From NCBI RefSeq assembly GCF_938039205.1, contig NZ_CALHVM010000058.1, positions 62,001-126,000 of the forward strand: DNA of 64,000 bases. Reading direction: 5' to 3'. The position numbers were made by a program, and so were the translations under genes. The notes beneath the pieces are model-generated. The model did not search any database. It saw only the letters and a program-made list of their open reading frames with translations, and had not been told where the DNA came from. Of the stretch, positions 25,756-34,710 are shown one piece after another. The first letter of the stretch is position 1, and each line of letters opens with the position of its first letter. The DNA comes from an uncultured Campylobacter sp. GTDB taxonomy: Bacteria; Campylobacterota; Campylobacteria; Campylobacterales; Campylobacteraceae.

Positions 25756-26879
25756 AAAAATTAGCCGTTTTTCTCTACTCGATGGGGCCGGGCGGCGCGG
25801 AGCGCGTGGTTTCAAATTTGCTCCCGGCTCTGTGCGAAAAATACGAAGTTCATCTCGTTTTGATGAGCGAGGTTGTAGCCTACGAGATACCAAGCGCGGT
25901 TAAAATTCACTTCCTCGAGCGCTCGGATCCATATGAGAGCGGCGTAAAAAAGCTTTTTCGTTTGGGGCTTTTGTTTCCGTTTCTAGCCTTAAACTATAAA
26001 AAACTTTGCGACGACTTGGCTATTGACCTGCATTTTGTCTTAATGAACCGTCCTTGCTACATCGCGCTTTTAGCAAGGATCGCCGGAGTAAAAGGACGTA
26101 TGGTTATAAGCGAGCGCAGCTGTCCGTCGGTTATCTATAAAAGCGGCCTTAGCGGGCTGGCTAATAGAATTTTAGTCAAGGCTCTTTACTCTAGAGCCGA
26201 TCTTATCCTTGCTAACGCGCAGGGAAATGCCGATGATCTCGTGCGAAATTTCGGCTGCGACAGGGAAAAGACGAAAGTGCTATATAATGCGGTTGATTTA
26301 GCGGCGATAAAAACTCTCGCCGATGAGCCGTTAGAGGGCAAATTTAAGCCGTTTTTTCTAAATATCGGGCGGCTTGATAGCGGTAAAAATCAAGCGATGT
26401 TAATAAAAATAATCGCAAATTTAAATGACGAGCGCGCGACGCTTGGGATTTTAGGCAAAGGGCCTTTGCAAGGCGAGCTTCAAAATTTGATCGATGAGCT
26501 TGGCGTGAGCGAGCGAGTAAAGCTGCTAGGCACGGATAAAAATCCGTTTAAATTTATCAAAAGCGTGCAGTGTTTTGTCTGCGCTTCGCGCTTTGAGGGC
26601 TTTTCAAACGTGCTTTTGGAGGCGCTTGCTTGCGAGAGATTTATCATCTCCACCGATCATAAAAGCGGCGCTAGAGAGCTTCTTGGCGACGATGAGTACG
26701 GCATTTTAACTCCTGTTGACGACGAAAAAGCTATGGAGTCGGCGATGAGGAGAGCGCTTGAGGATGAAAATCTGAGGCAAGATTACGAAAAAAGAGCGTA
26801 CGACCGCGTAGTAAAATTTGATAAAAACGCCGTCGCGGCGCAACTCATAGGATACTTAGAGGGTGAAAATGGCGAGTAA
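25752..26879 (+). CDS. pglJ: N-glycan GT4 glycosyltransferase PglJ
   Basis: ATG at 25752 is in an ATGA overlap with pglI; an upstream in-frame start at 25725 lies within pglI and has no ribosome site. The 375-residue protein opens KLAVFLYSMGPGGAERVVS and contains LMNRPCYIALLARI, VLYNAVDL, NIGRLDSGKNQAML, FEGFSNVLLEALACE and STDHKSGARELLGDDEYG, all recognisable in C. jejuni PglJ, which adds the second alpha-1,4-GalNAc. It acts in the cytoplasm on the Und-PP-linked trisaccharide. High confidence from similarity and order. Confidence 0.92.
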   Translation: MKKLAVFLYSMGPGGAERVVSNLLPALCEKYEVHLVLMSEVVAYEIPSAVKIHFLERSDPYESGVKKLFRLGLLFPFLALNYKKLCDDLAIDLHFVLMNRPCYIALLARIAGVKGRMVISERSCPSVIYKSGLSGLANRILVKALYSRADLILANAQGNADDLVRNFGCDREKTKVLYNAVDLAAIKTLADEPLEGKFKPFFLNIGRLDSGKNQAMLIKIIANLNDERATLGILGKGPLQGELQNLIDELGVSERVKLLGTDKNPFKFIKSVQCFVCASRFEGFSNVLLEALACERFIISTDHKSGARELLGDDEYGILTPVDDEKAMESAMRRALEDENLRQDYEKRAYDRVVKFDKNAVAAQLIGYLEGENGE

Positions 26880-29229
26880 AATTTTAGAATTCCCCGGCAA
26901 ATTTAAATTTTCAAAGCAAACTTGTTTTTTGATGCTTGCGGCGTTTGTTTTTAGCGTGGTTTGCAGGATGTACTGGGTGTACTGGGCGGGCGAATATCAG
27001 CACTTTTTCTGGAACGATCAGCTCATGATCAGCACAAACGACGGCTACGCCTTTGCCGAGGGCGCGCGCGACATGATAGCGGGCTTTCATCAGCCAAACG
27101 ACCTTAGCTATTACGGCCGCTCGATGCCCACGCTTACGTATTTTTTGTATCAAATTTTGCCTTTTAGCTTCGAGAGTATCTTGCTTTATATGAGCGTGTT
27201 TTTTAGCTCGCTTATCGTTATTCCCGTGATTTTGATAGGCAAAGAGTATGAGATGCCCGGCATGGGCTTTGCGGCGGCGCTGCTAGCTAGCATTGCAAAT
27301 AGCTACTACAACCGCACGATGGCGGGCTACTACGACACCGATATGCTCACGATCGTGCTGCCCGCATTTAGCGTCTGGGCGATGATACGCCTCGCGCAGA
27401 AAAAAAACGCAAATGATCTCATTTTTATCCCGATTTTTATCCTGATAAACGACTGGTGGTATCCGAGCTCTTACTCTCTAAATTTTGCCATGCTGGGCGC
27501 ATTTTTGCTCTATACTTTGGTTTTTGATAGGAAAAACGCGCTAAATTACGAGGCTGTCATTTTGATGATAGTTGCACTTACGTATATCGATTTTTACGCT
27601 AAAAGCGCGCTTGCGGTCGCGCTTTATCTAGCGATGAGATTTCGTCCGCAGATCTGGGATAAACGCGCTATCGCGGCTTGTCTTGCTTTAGCCGTCGCGC
27701 TTCTGGGTTTTAGCGGCGGACTAAATCAAATTTTATTTCAGCTTAAATTTTACGTATTTCGCGGGGGTTCCGAGAGTAGTGAGCCGGTTTTTCATTTTTA
27801 TAACGTAAATAAAACGATAATGGAAATGAGCGATTATTCGTTTGAGTTTGAGTCGATAAATGCCTTTGCTAAGCGTATCAGCGGTCATATCGTTACATTT
27901 GTTTTGTCGCTTGTAGGCATCGCCGCGCTTTGTCTTAAATTTCGCTCCTTTTTGCTTGCGCTCCCGATGCTGCTACTTGGGTTTTTGGCGCTAAAAGGCG
28001 GGCTTAGATTTACGATCTACTCCGTGCCCGTGATGGCGATAGGATTTGGATATTTTGCGGCACTTTGCGTGAGTTTTTTTGGAAAAGATAAAATTTTAGA
28101 CAAATTTTGCACCGTTTGTTTAGCGGCGTTTTTTGCGTTTTTCTTTTTGTATTTTGATAAATATTACAGCCTTTTGCACGGCAAATCTCCAGTTTTCGCG
28201 CCAAATTTTGACGGCGAGGCGGGCTTTGGCGTATATCTAGCCACGTTTGCGGCGGCGGCACTTATTTGCGGGGCGGCTTATTTTATGGTCTCAGGCCTAA
28301 GCTCGCTCAAAAAACACGCCCTTTTAGAAAAAATTTGCGTCTTTTGTATCGCCGCGCTATCCTTGATGCCTTGCTTAGAGCACATTTACGGCTACAAAGT
28401 CGGCACCGTTTTTGCCAAAAGCGAGGTCGAGAGCCTGGATAAGCTACACAAGATCGCGGGGCGCGAGGACTACGTGCTGGCGTGGTGGGACTATGGCTAC
28501 CCGATCCGCTACTACGCGGACGTCAAAACCCTCATCGACGGTGGCAAGCACCTAGGTAGGGATAACTTCGCCGTGAGCTTTGCTCTTGCTAGCAACCAGC
28601 GCATGTCGGCAAATATGGCGCGTCTCGAGGTCGAATACACCGAGCGAAATTTTAGCGAGAGATTCGGGTTAAATTTAAACCAGATGATAAAGGACTACAA
28701 CGCCACGAGCGTAAATTCGTTTTTGTATTCGCTAAATAGCAAGGATTTCCAGCCGCCACAAAAAACACGCGAGATTTATTATTATCTGCCTGACTCCATG
28801 ATCGATATCTTTAGCGCCGTTTTGCGCTTTTCAAACCTCGATCTAAACAGCGGCGAGGAGTATGGAGCGATATTTTATCCGGGCAAGCCTTACTCGGTGG
28901 ACGGCGATACGATAAATATCGGCGGAGGGTTTAGCGTATCGGGCGACGCGTCCAAGGTCTATATCGGCGAGCGCGAAATACCCGTAAATACTTACTTTGA
29001 AACAAGCTACGACGAAAAGGATAAGCTGGTCGTCAAAAAACACGAGATGGACTCGGACGGTAAAATTTACCTAATTTTTATGAAGGATTACAGGCGGTTT
29101 TTGGTGCTTGACGAAGCGGTGCTAAACTCGGCCTACATACAGCTTTTCGTACTCGAAAACTACGATAAAGAGCTGTTTGAGCCGGTCGTTTTAAACGGCG
29201 CGGTTAAAATTTATAGGTTGCTAAGATGA
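26869..29229 (+). CDS. pglB: Oligosaccharyltransferase PglB (STT3 family)
   Basis: About 786 residues from ATG 26869 (GTG at 26863 is the alternative), longer than the roughly 713 of C. jejuni. Around 11-13 membrane helices come first, with the catalytic loop aspartate in STNDGYAFAEGARD, the DxD-like GYYDTDML, and the glutamate in NKTIMEMSD of external loop 5. The periplasmic domain has the signature WWDYGYPIRY, DGGKHLG and the M-x-x-I motif (SMIDI). PglB moves the finished glycan from Und-PP to Asn in D/E-x-N-x-S/T. A DYNAT sequon in its own periplasmic domain matches the glycosylated DYNQS site of C. jejuni PglB. Confidence 0.95.
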   Translation: MASKILEFPGKFKFSKQTCFLMLAAFVFSVVCRMYWVYWAGEYQHFFWNDQLMISTNDGYAFAEGARDMIAGFHQPNDLSYYGRSMPTLTYFLYQILPFSFESILLYMSVFFSSLIVIPVILIGKEYEMPGMGFAAALLASIANSYYNRTMAGYYDTDMLTIVLPAFSVWAMIRLAQKKNANDLIFIPIFILINDWWYPSSYSLNFAMLGAFLLYTLVFDRKNALNYEAVILMIVALTYIDFYAKSALAVALYLAMRFRPQIWDKRAIAACLALAVALLGFSGGLNQILFQLKFYVFRGGSESSEPVFHFYNVNKTIMEMSDYSFEFESINAFAKRISGHIVTFVLSLVGIAALCLKFRSFLLALPMLLLGFLALKGGLRFTIYSVPVMAIGFGYFAALCVSFFGKDKILDKFCTVCLAAFFAFFFLYFDKYYSLLHGKSPVFAPNFDGEAGFGVYLATFAAAALICGAAYFMVSGLSSLKKHALLEKICVFCIAALSLMPCLEHIYGYKVGTVFAKSEVESLDKLHKIAGREDYVLAWWDYGYPIRYYADVKTLIDGGKHLGRDNFAVSFALASNQRMSANMARLEVEYTERNFSERFGLNLNQMIKDYNATSVNSFLYSLNSKDFQPPQKTREIYYYLPDSMIDIFSAVLRFSNLDLNSGEEYGAIFYPGKPYSVDGDTINIGGGFSVSGDASKVYIGEREIPVNTYFETSYDEKDKLVVKKHEMDSDGKIYLIFMKDYRRFLVLDEAVLNSAYIQLFVLENYDKELFEPVVLNGAVKIYRLLR

Positions 29230-29288
29230 GGGCGGTAAATTTGATCAAGGCACAGGTGTCCGCTAAATTTGCGATAGAGGTTTTTTAA

Positions 29289-30416
29289 ATGGCTAAATTT
29301 GGATTTTTGAGTCACGCCGATATGAGCATTTACTTTTTCCGCGCGCCGATCATGCGCGAGCTAAAGCGGCTCGGGCATGAGGTGTTTGCTATCGCGCCAA
29401 AGGGCGACTACACGGATAGGCTAAAAAGCGAGTTTAACTGCGTGACGTACGAGCTTGACCGCGCGAGCTTAAATCCTCTAACCGTGCTTGAAAACTCAAA
29501 AAAGCTCGCCGAGATTTTACGCGGGTTAAATTTGGATCTGCTGCAAACCTCGGCGCACAAGTCAAACGTATTTGGCACCTTTGCGGCTAAAAAAGTGGGC
29601 ATAAAGCGCGTGATAAATTTGGTCGAGGGGCTTGGCAGCTTTTATATCGATAACGACTTAAAAACCCGTCTAGTACGCGCCGCGATCGAGACGCTTTATA
29701 AAAAAGCGCTAAATATGAGCGACGGCTGCGTGTTCGTAAACGAGGCCGATCCGGCGTATTTTTTGAGCCGCGGTTTGATAGCCGAGGAGAAAATTTTTAA
29801 GATAAAAAGTGTGGGCGTGGATACACTCAAATTTGACGAAAACAGCGTGTCGGCCGCAAATTTGGGCGAGGATCTGCGCGGCAAAAAGATAGTGCTGATG
29901 ATAGCGCGCGCGATGTGGCACAAGGGCGTGCGAGAGTTTTACGAGGCGGCAGAGCTTTTGCGCGGGCGCGAGGACTGCGCGTTCGTCTTTGCGGGCGAAG
30001 GGTTTGAAGGAAACAAAAGTACTGCCGACGCGAAGTTTCTAACTGGCGGCGCCGTGCGGTATCTGGGCGCTAGAGACGACGTGCCAGAGCTTTTAAAGAC
30101 TAGCTATCTGCTTGCGCTTCCAAGCTACAAAGAGGGCTTTCCGCGCACGGTTTTAGAGGCGATGAGTATGGGTAGGCCAGTCGTAGCTAGCGATGTGGCA
30201 GGATGTAACGAGGCCGTGACGAATGGCTTTAACGGCCTGCTTTGCGAGGTAAAAAGCTCCGCCGACCTAGCCGCAAAGATAGAAATTTTACTAAACGACG
30301 AAAATTTGGCCTCGCAAATGGGCCGAAACGGACGGGAGCTCGCCCTGCGCGAGTTTGACGAGCGAGCGGTCGCGCGAAAATATATAGAAATTTATAGGAA
30401 ATTTATCGATGTATAG
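29289..30416 (+). CDS. pglA: N-glycan GT4 glycosyltransferase PglA
   Basis: The 375-residue GT4 starts KFGFLSHADMSIYFFRAPIM and has QTSAHKSNVFGTFAAK, NLVEGLGSFYIDNDLKTRLV, MIARAMWHKGVREFYEA and LPSYKEGFPRTVLEAMSMG, which match C. jejuni PglA. PglA adds the first alpha-1,3-GalNAc to Und-PP-diNAc-bacillosamine. It lies 59 bases after pglB and overlaps pglC by eight bases. Confidence 0.93.
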   Translation: MAKFGFLSHADMSIYFFRAPIMRELKRLGHEVFAIAPKGDYTDRLKSEFNCVTYELDRASLNPLTVLENSKKLAEILRGLNLDLLQTSAHKSNVFGTFAAKKVGIKRVINLVEGLGSFYIDNDLKTRLVRAAIETLYKKALNMSDGCVFVNEADPAYFLSRGLIAEEKIFKIKSVGVDTLKFDENSVSAANLGEDLRGKKIVLMIARAMWHKGVREFYEAAELLRGREDCAFVFAGEGFEGNKSTADAKFLTGGAVRYLGARDDVPELLKTSYLLALPSYKEGFPRTVLEAMSMGRPVVASDVAGCNEAVTNGFNGLLCEVKSSADLAAKIEILLNDENLASQMGRNGRELALREFDERAVARKYIEIYRKFIDV

Positions 30417-31014
30417 AGTGTTTTTTAAGAGATTACTGGATATTTGCGGTGCGATTTTTTTAATCGTACTGACGCTGCCGATTATGGCGGTTGTTGCAGT
30501 TTTGATATATTTTAAGGTTAGCAAGGACGTCATTTTTACGCAGGCGCGCCCGGGTTTGCACGCTAAAATTTTTAAAATTTACAAATTTAAAACGATGAGC
30601 GACGAGCGCGGTGCGGACGGCGAACTGCTGCCCGACGAGCTGCGCCTAAGCGGCGTCGGCAAGACCATCCGAAGCCTGAGCCTTGATGAGTTGCCGCAGC
30701 TTTTTAACGTGCTAAAAGGCGATATGAGCTTCATCGGGCCGCGTCCGCTTTTGGTTGAGTACCTGCCTCTTTACGACGCCGAGCAGGCAACCCGCCATGA
30801 CGTGAGACCGGGTATCACGGGACTAGCGCAGGTAAACGGCCGCAACGCGATCAGCTGGGCGGAGAAGTTTAAATTTGACGCGAGATACGTCCGCGAGCTT
30901 AGCTTTACGCTGGACGTGAAAATCGCGATTTTAACGGTGCAAAAGGTGTTAAAACGAAGCGGTGTAAGTAAAGAAGGCATGGCCACGACGGAGAAATTTA
31001 ATGGCCGCAACTAA
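30409..31014 (+). CDS. pglC: Undecaprenyl-phosphate phosphoglycosyl-1-phosphate transferase PglC
   Basis: The 201-residue monotopic phosphoglycosyl transferase has an N-terminal re-entrant hydrophobic segment (FKRLLDICGAIFLIVLTLPI), the catalytic Asp-Glu pair in SLSLDELPQLFNVL, then MSFIGPRPLLVEYLPLY and RPGITGLAQVNGRN. It transfers diNAc-bacillosamine-1-phosphate from the UDP form to undecaprenyl phosphate, the first membrane step. It ends SKEGMATTEKFNGRN, almost as in C. jejuni, and overlaps pglD by 14 bases. Confidence 0.95.
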   Translation: MYRVFFKRLLDICGAIFLIVLTLPIMAVVAVLIYFKVSKDVIFTQARPGLHAKIFKIYKFKTMSDERGADGELLPDELRLSGVGKTIRSLSLDELPQLFNVLKGDMSFIGPRPLLVEYLPLYDAEQATRHDVRPGITGLAQVNGRNAISWAEKFKFDARYVRELSFTLDVKIAILTVQKVLKRSGVSKEGMATTEKFNGRN

Positions 31015-31606
31015 AATTTACGTTTACGGCTTTAGCGGACACGGAGCCGTCGTCGCGGACGTAGCAAGAGCCTGCGGATACGGCGAGGTCGTGTTTTTAG
31101 ACGATGCCAAATTTGACGGCAAAAACGTGCTCAAATTTGACCCGAGCTTAGAAAAAGCGGACGTGATCGTAGCTATCGGAGATAATAAAATCAGGCGCAT
31201 CCTGCAAGAAAGAGTAAAAAACGCGGGCTTTGTCATAGTAAATTTGATCCATCCAAGCGCGGTAGTAAGCGCTAGCGCGCAAATAGGCGAGGGCGCGGTC
31301 GTGATGCCAAATGCCGTCATAAACGCGCGCGCTGTAATAGGCGAGGGTGCGATAATAAACACTGGCGCGATCATCGAGCATGACTGCGAGATCGGCGATT
31401 TTGCGCACATTAGCCCAAACGCGGCGTTAGCGGGCGGCGTGATCGTTGGTGCAAATACCCACGTAGGCATAGGATCTTGCGCAGTGCAGTGCATAAAAAT
31501 CGGTGCAAACTGTATCATCGGAGCGGGCAGCGTCGTAGTACGAGATATCGCAGACGGTAGCGTCGCCTACGGTAATCCCGCTAAAGTTAGGCGAAATTTG
31601 AGCTAA
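31001..31606 (+). CDS. pglD: UDP-4-amino-sugar N-acetyltransferase PglD
   Basis: The 201-residue protein has an N-terminal Rossmann-like part (YVYGFSGHGAVVADVA) that binds the UDP-sugar and a left-handed beta-helix of hexapeptide repeats (IGEGAVVMPNAVINARAVIG). The catalytic histidine is in IIEHDCEIGDFAHISP. It acetylates the C4 amine made by PglE using acetyl-CoA to give UDP-diNAc-bacillosamine. It is the last gene before a 234-base gap, which holds no ORF but many AAATTT words. Confidence 0.94.
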   Translation: MAATKIYVYGFSGHGAVVADVARACGYGEVVFLDDAKFDGKNVLKFDPSLEKADVIVAIGDNKIRRILQERVKNAGFVIVNLIHPSAVVSASAQIGEGAVVMPNAVINARAVIGEGAIINTGAIIEHDCEIGDFAHISPNAALAGGVIVGANTHVGIGSCAVQCIKIGANCIIGAGSVVVRDIADGSVAYGNPAKVRRNLS

Positions 31607-31809
31607 ATTTGAGAGCCAAAATATCGCTCGTCAAATTTACGTCCGTAGCGACAAAAGTCGGCACAGGCAAAATATATAAATATCATTTGCTGCGTCAAAT
31701 TTGCAGTTCCAAAATACATTTTGACGCAAAATTTAACAAAATCCCCATTTTCTACGGCCTAAAAGCAAATTTAAACGAGTTTTTATAAAAATATTTAGAT
31801 TTTAAGTGC

Positions 31810-31815
31810 TACAAT
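31810..31815 (+). promoter_or_regulatory. -10-like box upstream of pglE
   Basis: TACAAT preceded by AAGTGC lies 25 bases before the ATG at 31841, with TAAGGA at 31829-31834 as ribosome site. It suggests that pglE-pglF-pglG-hisH-hisA can be transcribed separately from the upstream pgl genes. Confidence 0.5.
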
Positions 31816-31840
31816 GCGTAAATTTCTTTAAGGAATAATA

Positions 31841-32929
31841 ATGCAAAGAATTTTCCTAAGTCCGCCGCACATGAGCGGCAAAGAGCAAGAGTACATAAAC
31901 GAGGTCTTTAAGAGCAACTACATCGCGCCGCTTGGCGAATACGTGAATAAATTTGAAGCAAGCGTCTCAAGCTACGCGGGAGCGCCCGATGCTTTGGCGC
32001 TAAATTCCGGCACGTCGGCGATCCACTTGGCGCTAAGGGTGCTAGGCATCGGCGCGGGAGATGTGGTGTTAGCCTCTACGTTTACCTTTATGGCGTCTGT
32101 TAGCCCGATACTTTATCAAGGCGCTACGCCTATTTTTGTCGATAGCGACGAAAGCTGGAATCTAAGCCCCGAGCTGCTAAAAAAGGCGATCGCAAATTCG
32201 CCTAAAAAGCCAAAAGCGCTCGTCGTCACGCACCTCTACGGTCAGGCGGCAAAGATGAAAGAGATCTGCGAGATCTGCGAGCGGGAAAATATCGCCGTTG
32301 TCGAGGACGCGGCCGAGGCGCTGGGCGGATTTTTGAACGGCAAAGCGCTGGGCACGTTCGGACGGCTGGGCGCATATAGCTTTAACGGCAACAAAATCAT
32401 CACCACAAGCGGCGGCGGCATGCTAGTGGGTGAAAGAGAGCTCGTGGAAAAGGCAAGATTTTACAGCACCCAAGCTAGAGAGCCGTTTTTGCACTACGAG
32501 CACAAAGACTACGGCTACAACTACCGCCTGAGCAACGTGCTAGGCGCGATCGGAACGGCGCAGATGGAGGTGCTCGAGCAGCGCGTGATAAAAAAACGCG
32601 AAATTTTTGAAAAATATCAAAAAGAGCTTCCTGAGCTTGAGTTTATGCCTGAAACCCTAAATTCTCGCGGCAACCGCTGGCTAACGACCGCGCTGTTTAA
32701 AGAAAAAGGTGCGCACTTGCGCGTGATAGACGCACTCGCTAAAGAAAATATAGAAAGCCGTCCGCTTTGGAAGCCGATGCACATGCAGCCGGTGTTTGAG
32801 GGGGCGTTAGCGTTCACGGACGGCACTAGCGAGGAGATGTTTGCGCACGGTATCTGCCTGCCTAGCGGTACGGCGATGGGGGACGAGGAGTTTGCGCGAG
32901 TGGTAAAAATCGTAAAGGAAAATTTATAA
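31841..32929 (+). CDS. pglE: UDP-4-keto-6-deoxysugar aminotransferase PglE
   Basis: The 362-residue DegT/DnrJ/EryC1-type enzyme starts RIFLSPPHMSGKEQEYI and has ALNSGTSAIHLALRVLG, VEDAAEALGG, and the PLP lysine in YSFNGNKIITTSGGG. It ends with LWKPMHMQPVFEG and the GICLPSGTAM motif. It transfers an amino group from glutamate to the C4 ketone made by PglF. It abuts pglF with no gap. The orthologue in C. jejuni is slightly longer (386). Confidence 0.94.
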   Translation: MQRIFLSPPHMSGKEQEYINEVFKSNYIAPLGEYVNKFEASVSSYAGAPDALALNSGTSAIHLALRVLGIGAGDVVLASTFTFMASVSPILYQGATPIFVDSDESWNLSPELLKKAIANSPKKPKALVVTHLYGQAAKMKEICEICERENIAVVEDAAEALGGFLNGKALGTFGRLGAYSFNGNKIITTSGGGMLVGERELVEKARFYSTQAREPFLHYEHKDYGYNYRLSNVLGAIGTAQMEVLEQRVIKKREIFEKYQKELPELEFMPETLNSRGNRWLTTALFKEKGAHLRVIDALAKENIESRPLWKPMHMQPVFEGALAFTDGTSEEMFAHGICLPSGTAMGDEEFARVVKIVKENL

Positions 32930-34708
32930 ATGTTTAAAGCGACGAAGCTAAAGCGGCTTGCGTTTTTTCTAACCTTTGACATCGTGATATTTGTCGCGTC
33001 GTTTTATCTGGCGTATCTGCTTAGATTTAGCGGCGTTCTGCCTGATTATTTTAGAGGCGGACTGGTCGCGGGCTGCGCTACGATGGTGGTTTTAAAGCTA
33101 TTTTTCATGTGGCTTTTTAAAATTTACAAGGTGCCGTGGAGATTTTTCGGACTAAACGAAGCGAGGAAAATTTTCCTCGTTCATCTTTGCGCGATCGTCT
33201 GCTTTTGGATCGTTTATTTTGCGATGCCTGCAGTTTTTAACCCGTTTCCTCGAAGCGTGGTTTTTATAGACTTTATTATCTCGTGCCTGCTAATCGGAAA
33301 TTTAAGGATCGCCAAGCGTATGTTTTTGGACTTTTCTAAAAAGCCGCATACGGGCGAGCCATGCGTCGTTATCGGCGCTACCTCAAAGGCGCTGCATGTT
33401 TTAAAGGGGCTTAGGCAGGGCTACATCGATCTATATGCCGTGGGCGTGGTAGACGGCAGGAGCGATCTAGTCGGCACTTACTGCGACGGGTTTTTAGTGC
33501 AGCCAAAGAGCGAAATCGCAAATTTGATCAAAGAGTACAACGTAAAAACCGCTATCATCGCGCTAGCGCTCGGTCAAGACGAGCTGGCCGAGCTTTTTGA
33601 CGAGCTTACGGCTTACGGTATCCGCGATATCAAGATCTTCTCGATGTTTGGCACAGGCAAGGACGCGATCAAGGATATCTCGATCGAGGATCTGCTAGCT
33701 AGAAAGCCAAAAGACCTAGATAGTAGCGCGGTGGAGAAATTTTTAGGCGGCAAGGTCGTTTTGGTCACGGGCGCGGGCGGTAGTATCGGTAGTGAAATTT
33801 GCAAGCAGTGCCTAAAATTTGGCGTTAGCAAGCTAATCATGATCGATCACAGCGAGTTTAATCTCTACAAAATCGGCGAGATAACTCACAGCGACAAAAC
33901 CGTGAGCAAGATGATAAATATCGTAAACGAAGCTGACTTGCGCGCGGTTTTTGAGGAGTTTAAACCGCAGATCGCGATCCACGCCGCAGCCTATAAGCAC
34001 GTGCCGCTTTGCGAAGCAAACCCTAAAGCCGCGGTCGTAAATAACATAATCGGCACCAAAATTTTGATCGATCTATCTATCGAATACGGCGTTAGCAAGG
34101 TCGTGATGATATCATCCGATAAGGCTGTACGCCCGACGAACATCATGGGCGCGACTAAACGCGTGTGCGAGCTTTACGCGCTAAACTCGAATTTACCTGC
34201 TAAAACTGAGATCGTCGCGGTGCGCTTTGGCAACGTGCTAGGCTCAAGCGGTAGCGTAATACCGAAATTTAAAGAACAAATCGAAAACAATAAACCGCTA
34301 ACCGTCACGCACCCTGATATCACGAGGTACTTTATGCTGGTTTCCGAGGCTTGTCAGCTCGTGCTTCAGGCTGCTTCGATCGCAAAAGGCGGCGAGCTTT
34401 TCGTGCTTGATATGGGCGAGCCAATAAAGATCGCCGATCTAGCTAAAAAGATGCTGATTTTATCAAACAAAGAGCACCTAGGCGTCGAATTCGTCGGTCT
34501 CCGCCCGGGAGAGAAGCTTTACGAGGAACTTTTAATAAACAAAGACGACGTAAAAACCGAGTTTCAGTCTATTTTCGTGACGCACTCGGGCGAATACGAC
34601 CTAGCTAAACTAAACGAGCAAATTAAAAATTTAACGCACGCGGACGATGTCGCGGCTGCGCTCAAAGAGATCGTGCCGGAGTTTAATCACGCGCTAAATA
34701 AGGAATAA
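32930..34708 (+). CDS. pglF: UDP-GlcNAc 4,6-dehydratase PglF (membrane-bound)
   Basis: The 592-residue protein has four N-terminal membrane helices (to about residue 135), a CoA-binding-like Rossmann domain, and then the SDR dehydratase domain from about residue 275: VLVTGAGGSIGSEIC, AAYKHVPLCE and SSDKAVRPTNIMGATKR (with the altered active site lacking Tyr seen in PglF), and NVLGSSGSVIP. It converts UDP-GlcNAc to the 4-keto-6-deoxy sugar, the first step to bacillosamine. Length and order match C. jejuni (590). Confidence 0.95.
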   Translation: MFKATKLKRLAFFLTFDIVIFVASFYLAYLLRFSGVLPDYFRGGLVAGCATMVVLKLFFMWLFKIYKVPWRFFGLNEARKIFLVHLCAIVCFWIVYFAMPAVFNPFPRSVVFIDFIISCLLIGNLRIAKRMFLDFSKKPHTGEPCVVIGATSKALHVLKGLRQGYIDLYAVGVVDGRSDLVGTYCDGFLVQPKSEIANLIKEYNVKTAIIALALGQDELAELFDELTAYGIRDIKIFSMFGTGKDAIKDISIEDLLARKPKDLDSSAVEKFLGGKVVLVTGAGGSIGSEICKQCLKFGVSKLIMIDHSEFNLYKIGEITHSDKTVSKMINIVNEADLRAVFEEFKPQIAIHAAAYKHVPLCEANPKAAVVNNIIGTKILIDLSIEYGVSKVVMISSDKAVRPTNIMGATKRVCELYALNSNLPAKTEIVAVRFGNVLGSSGSVIPKFKEQIENNKPLTVTHPDITRYFMLVSEACQLVLQAASIAKGGELFVLDMGEPIKIADLAKKMLILSNKEHLGVEFVGLRPGEKLYEELLINKDDVKTEFQSIFVTHSGEYDLAKLNEQIKNLTHADDVAAALKEIVPEFNHALNKE

Positions 34709-34710
34709 AT

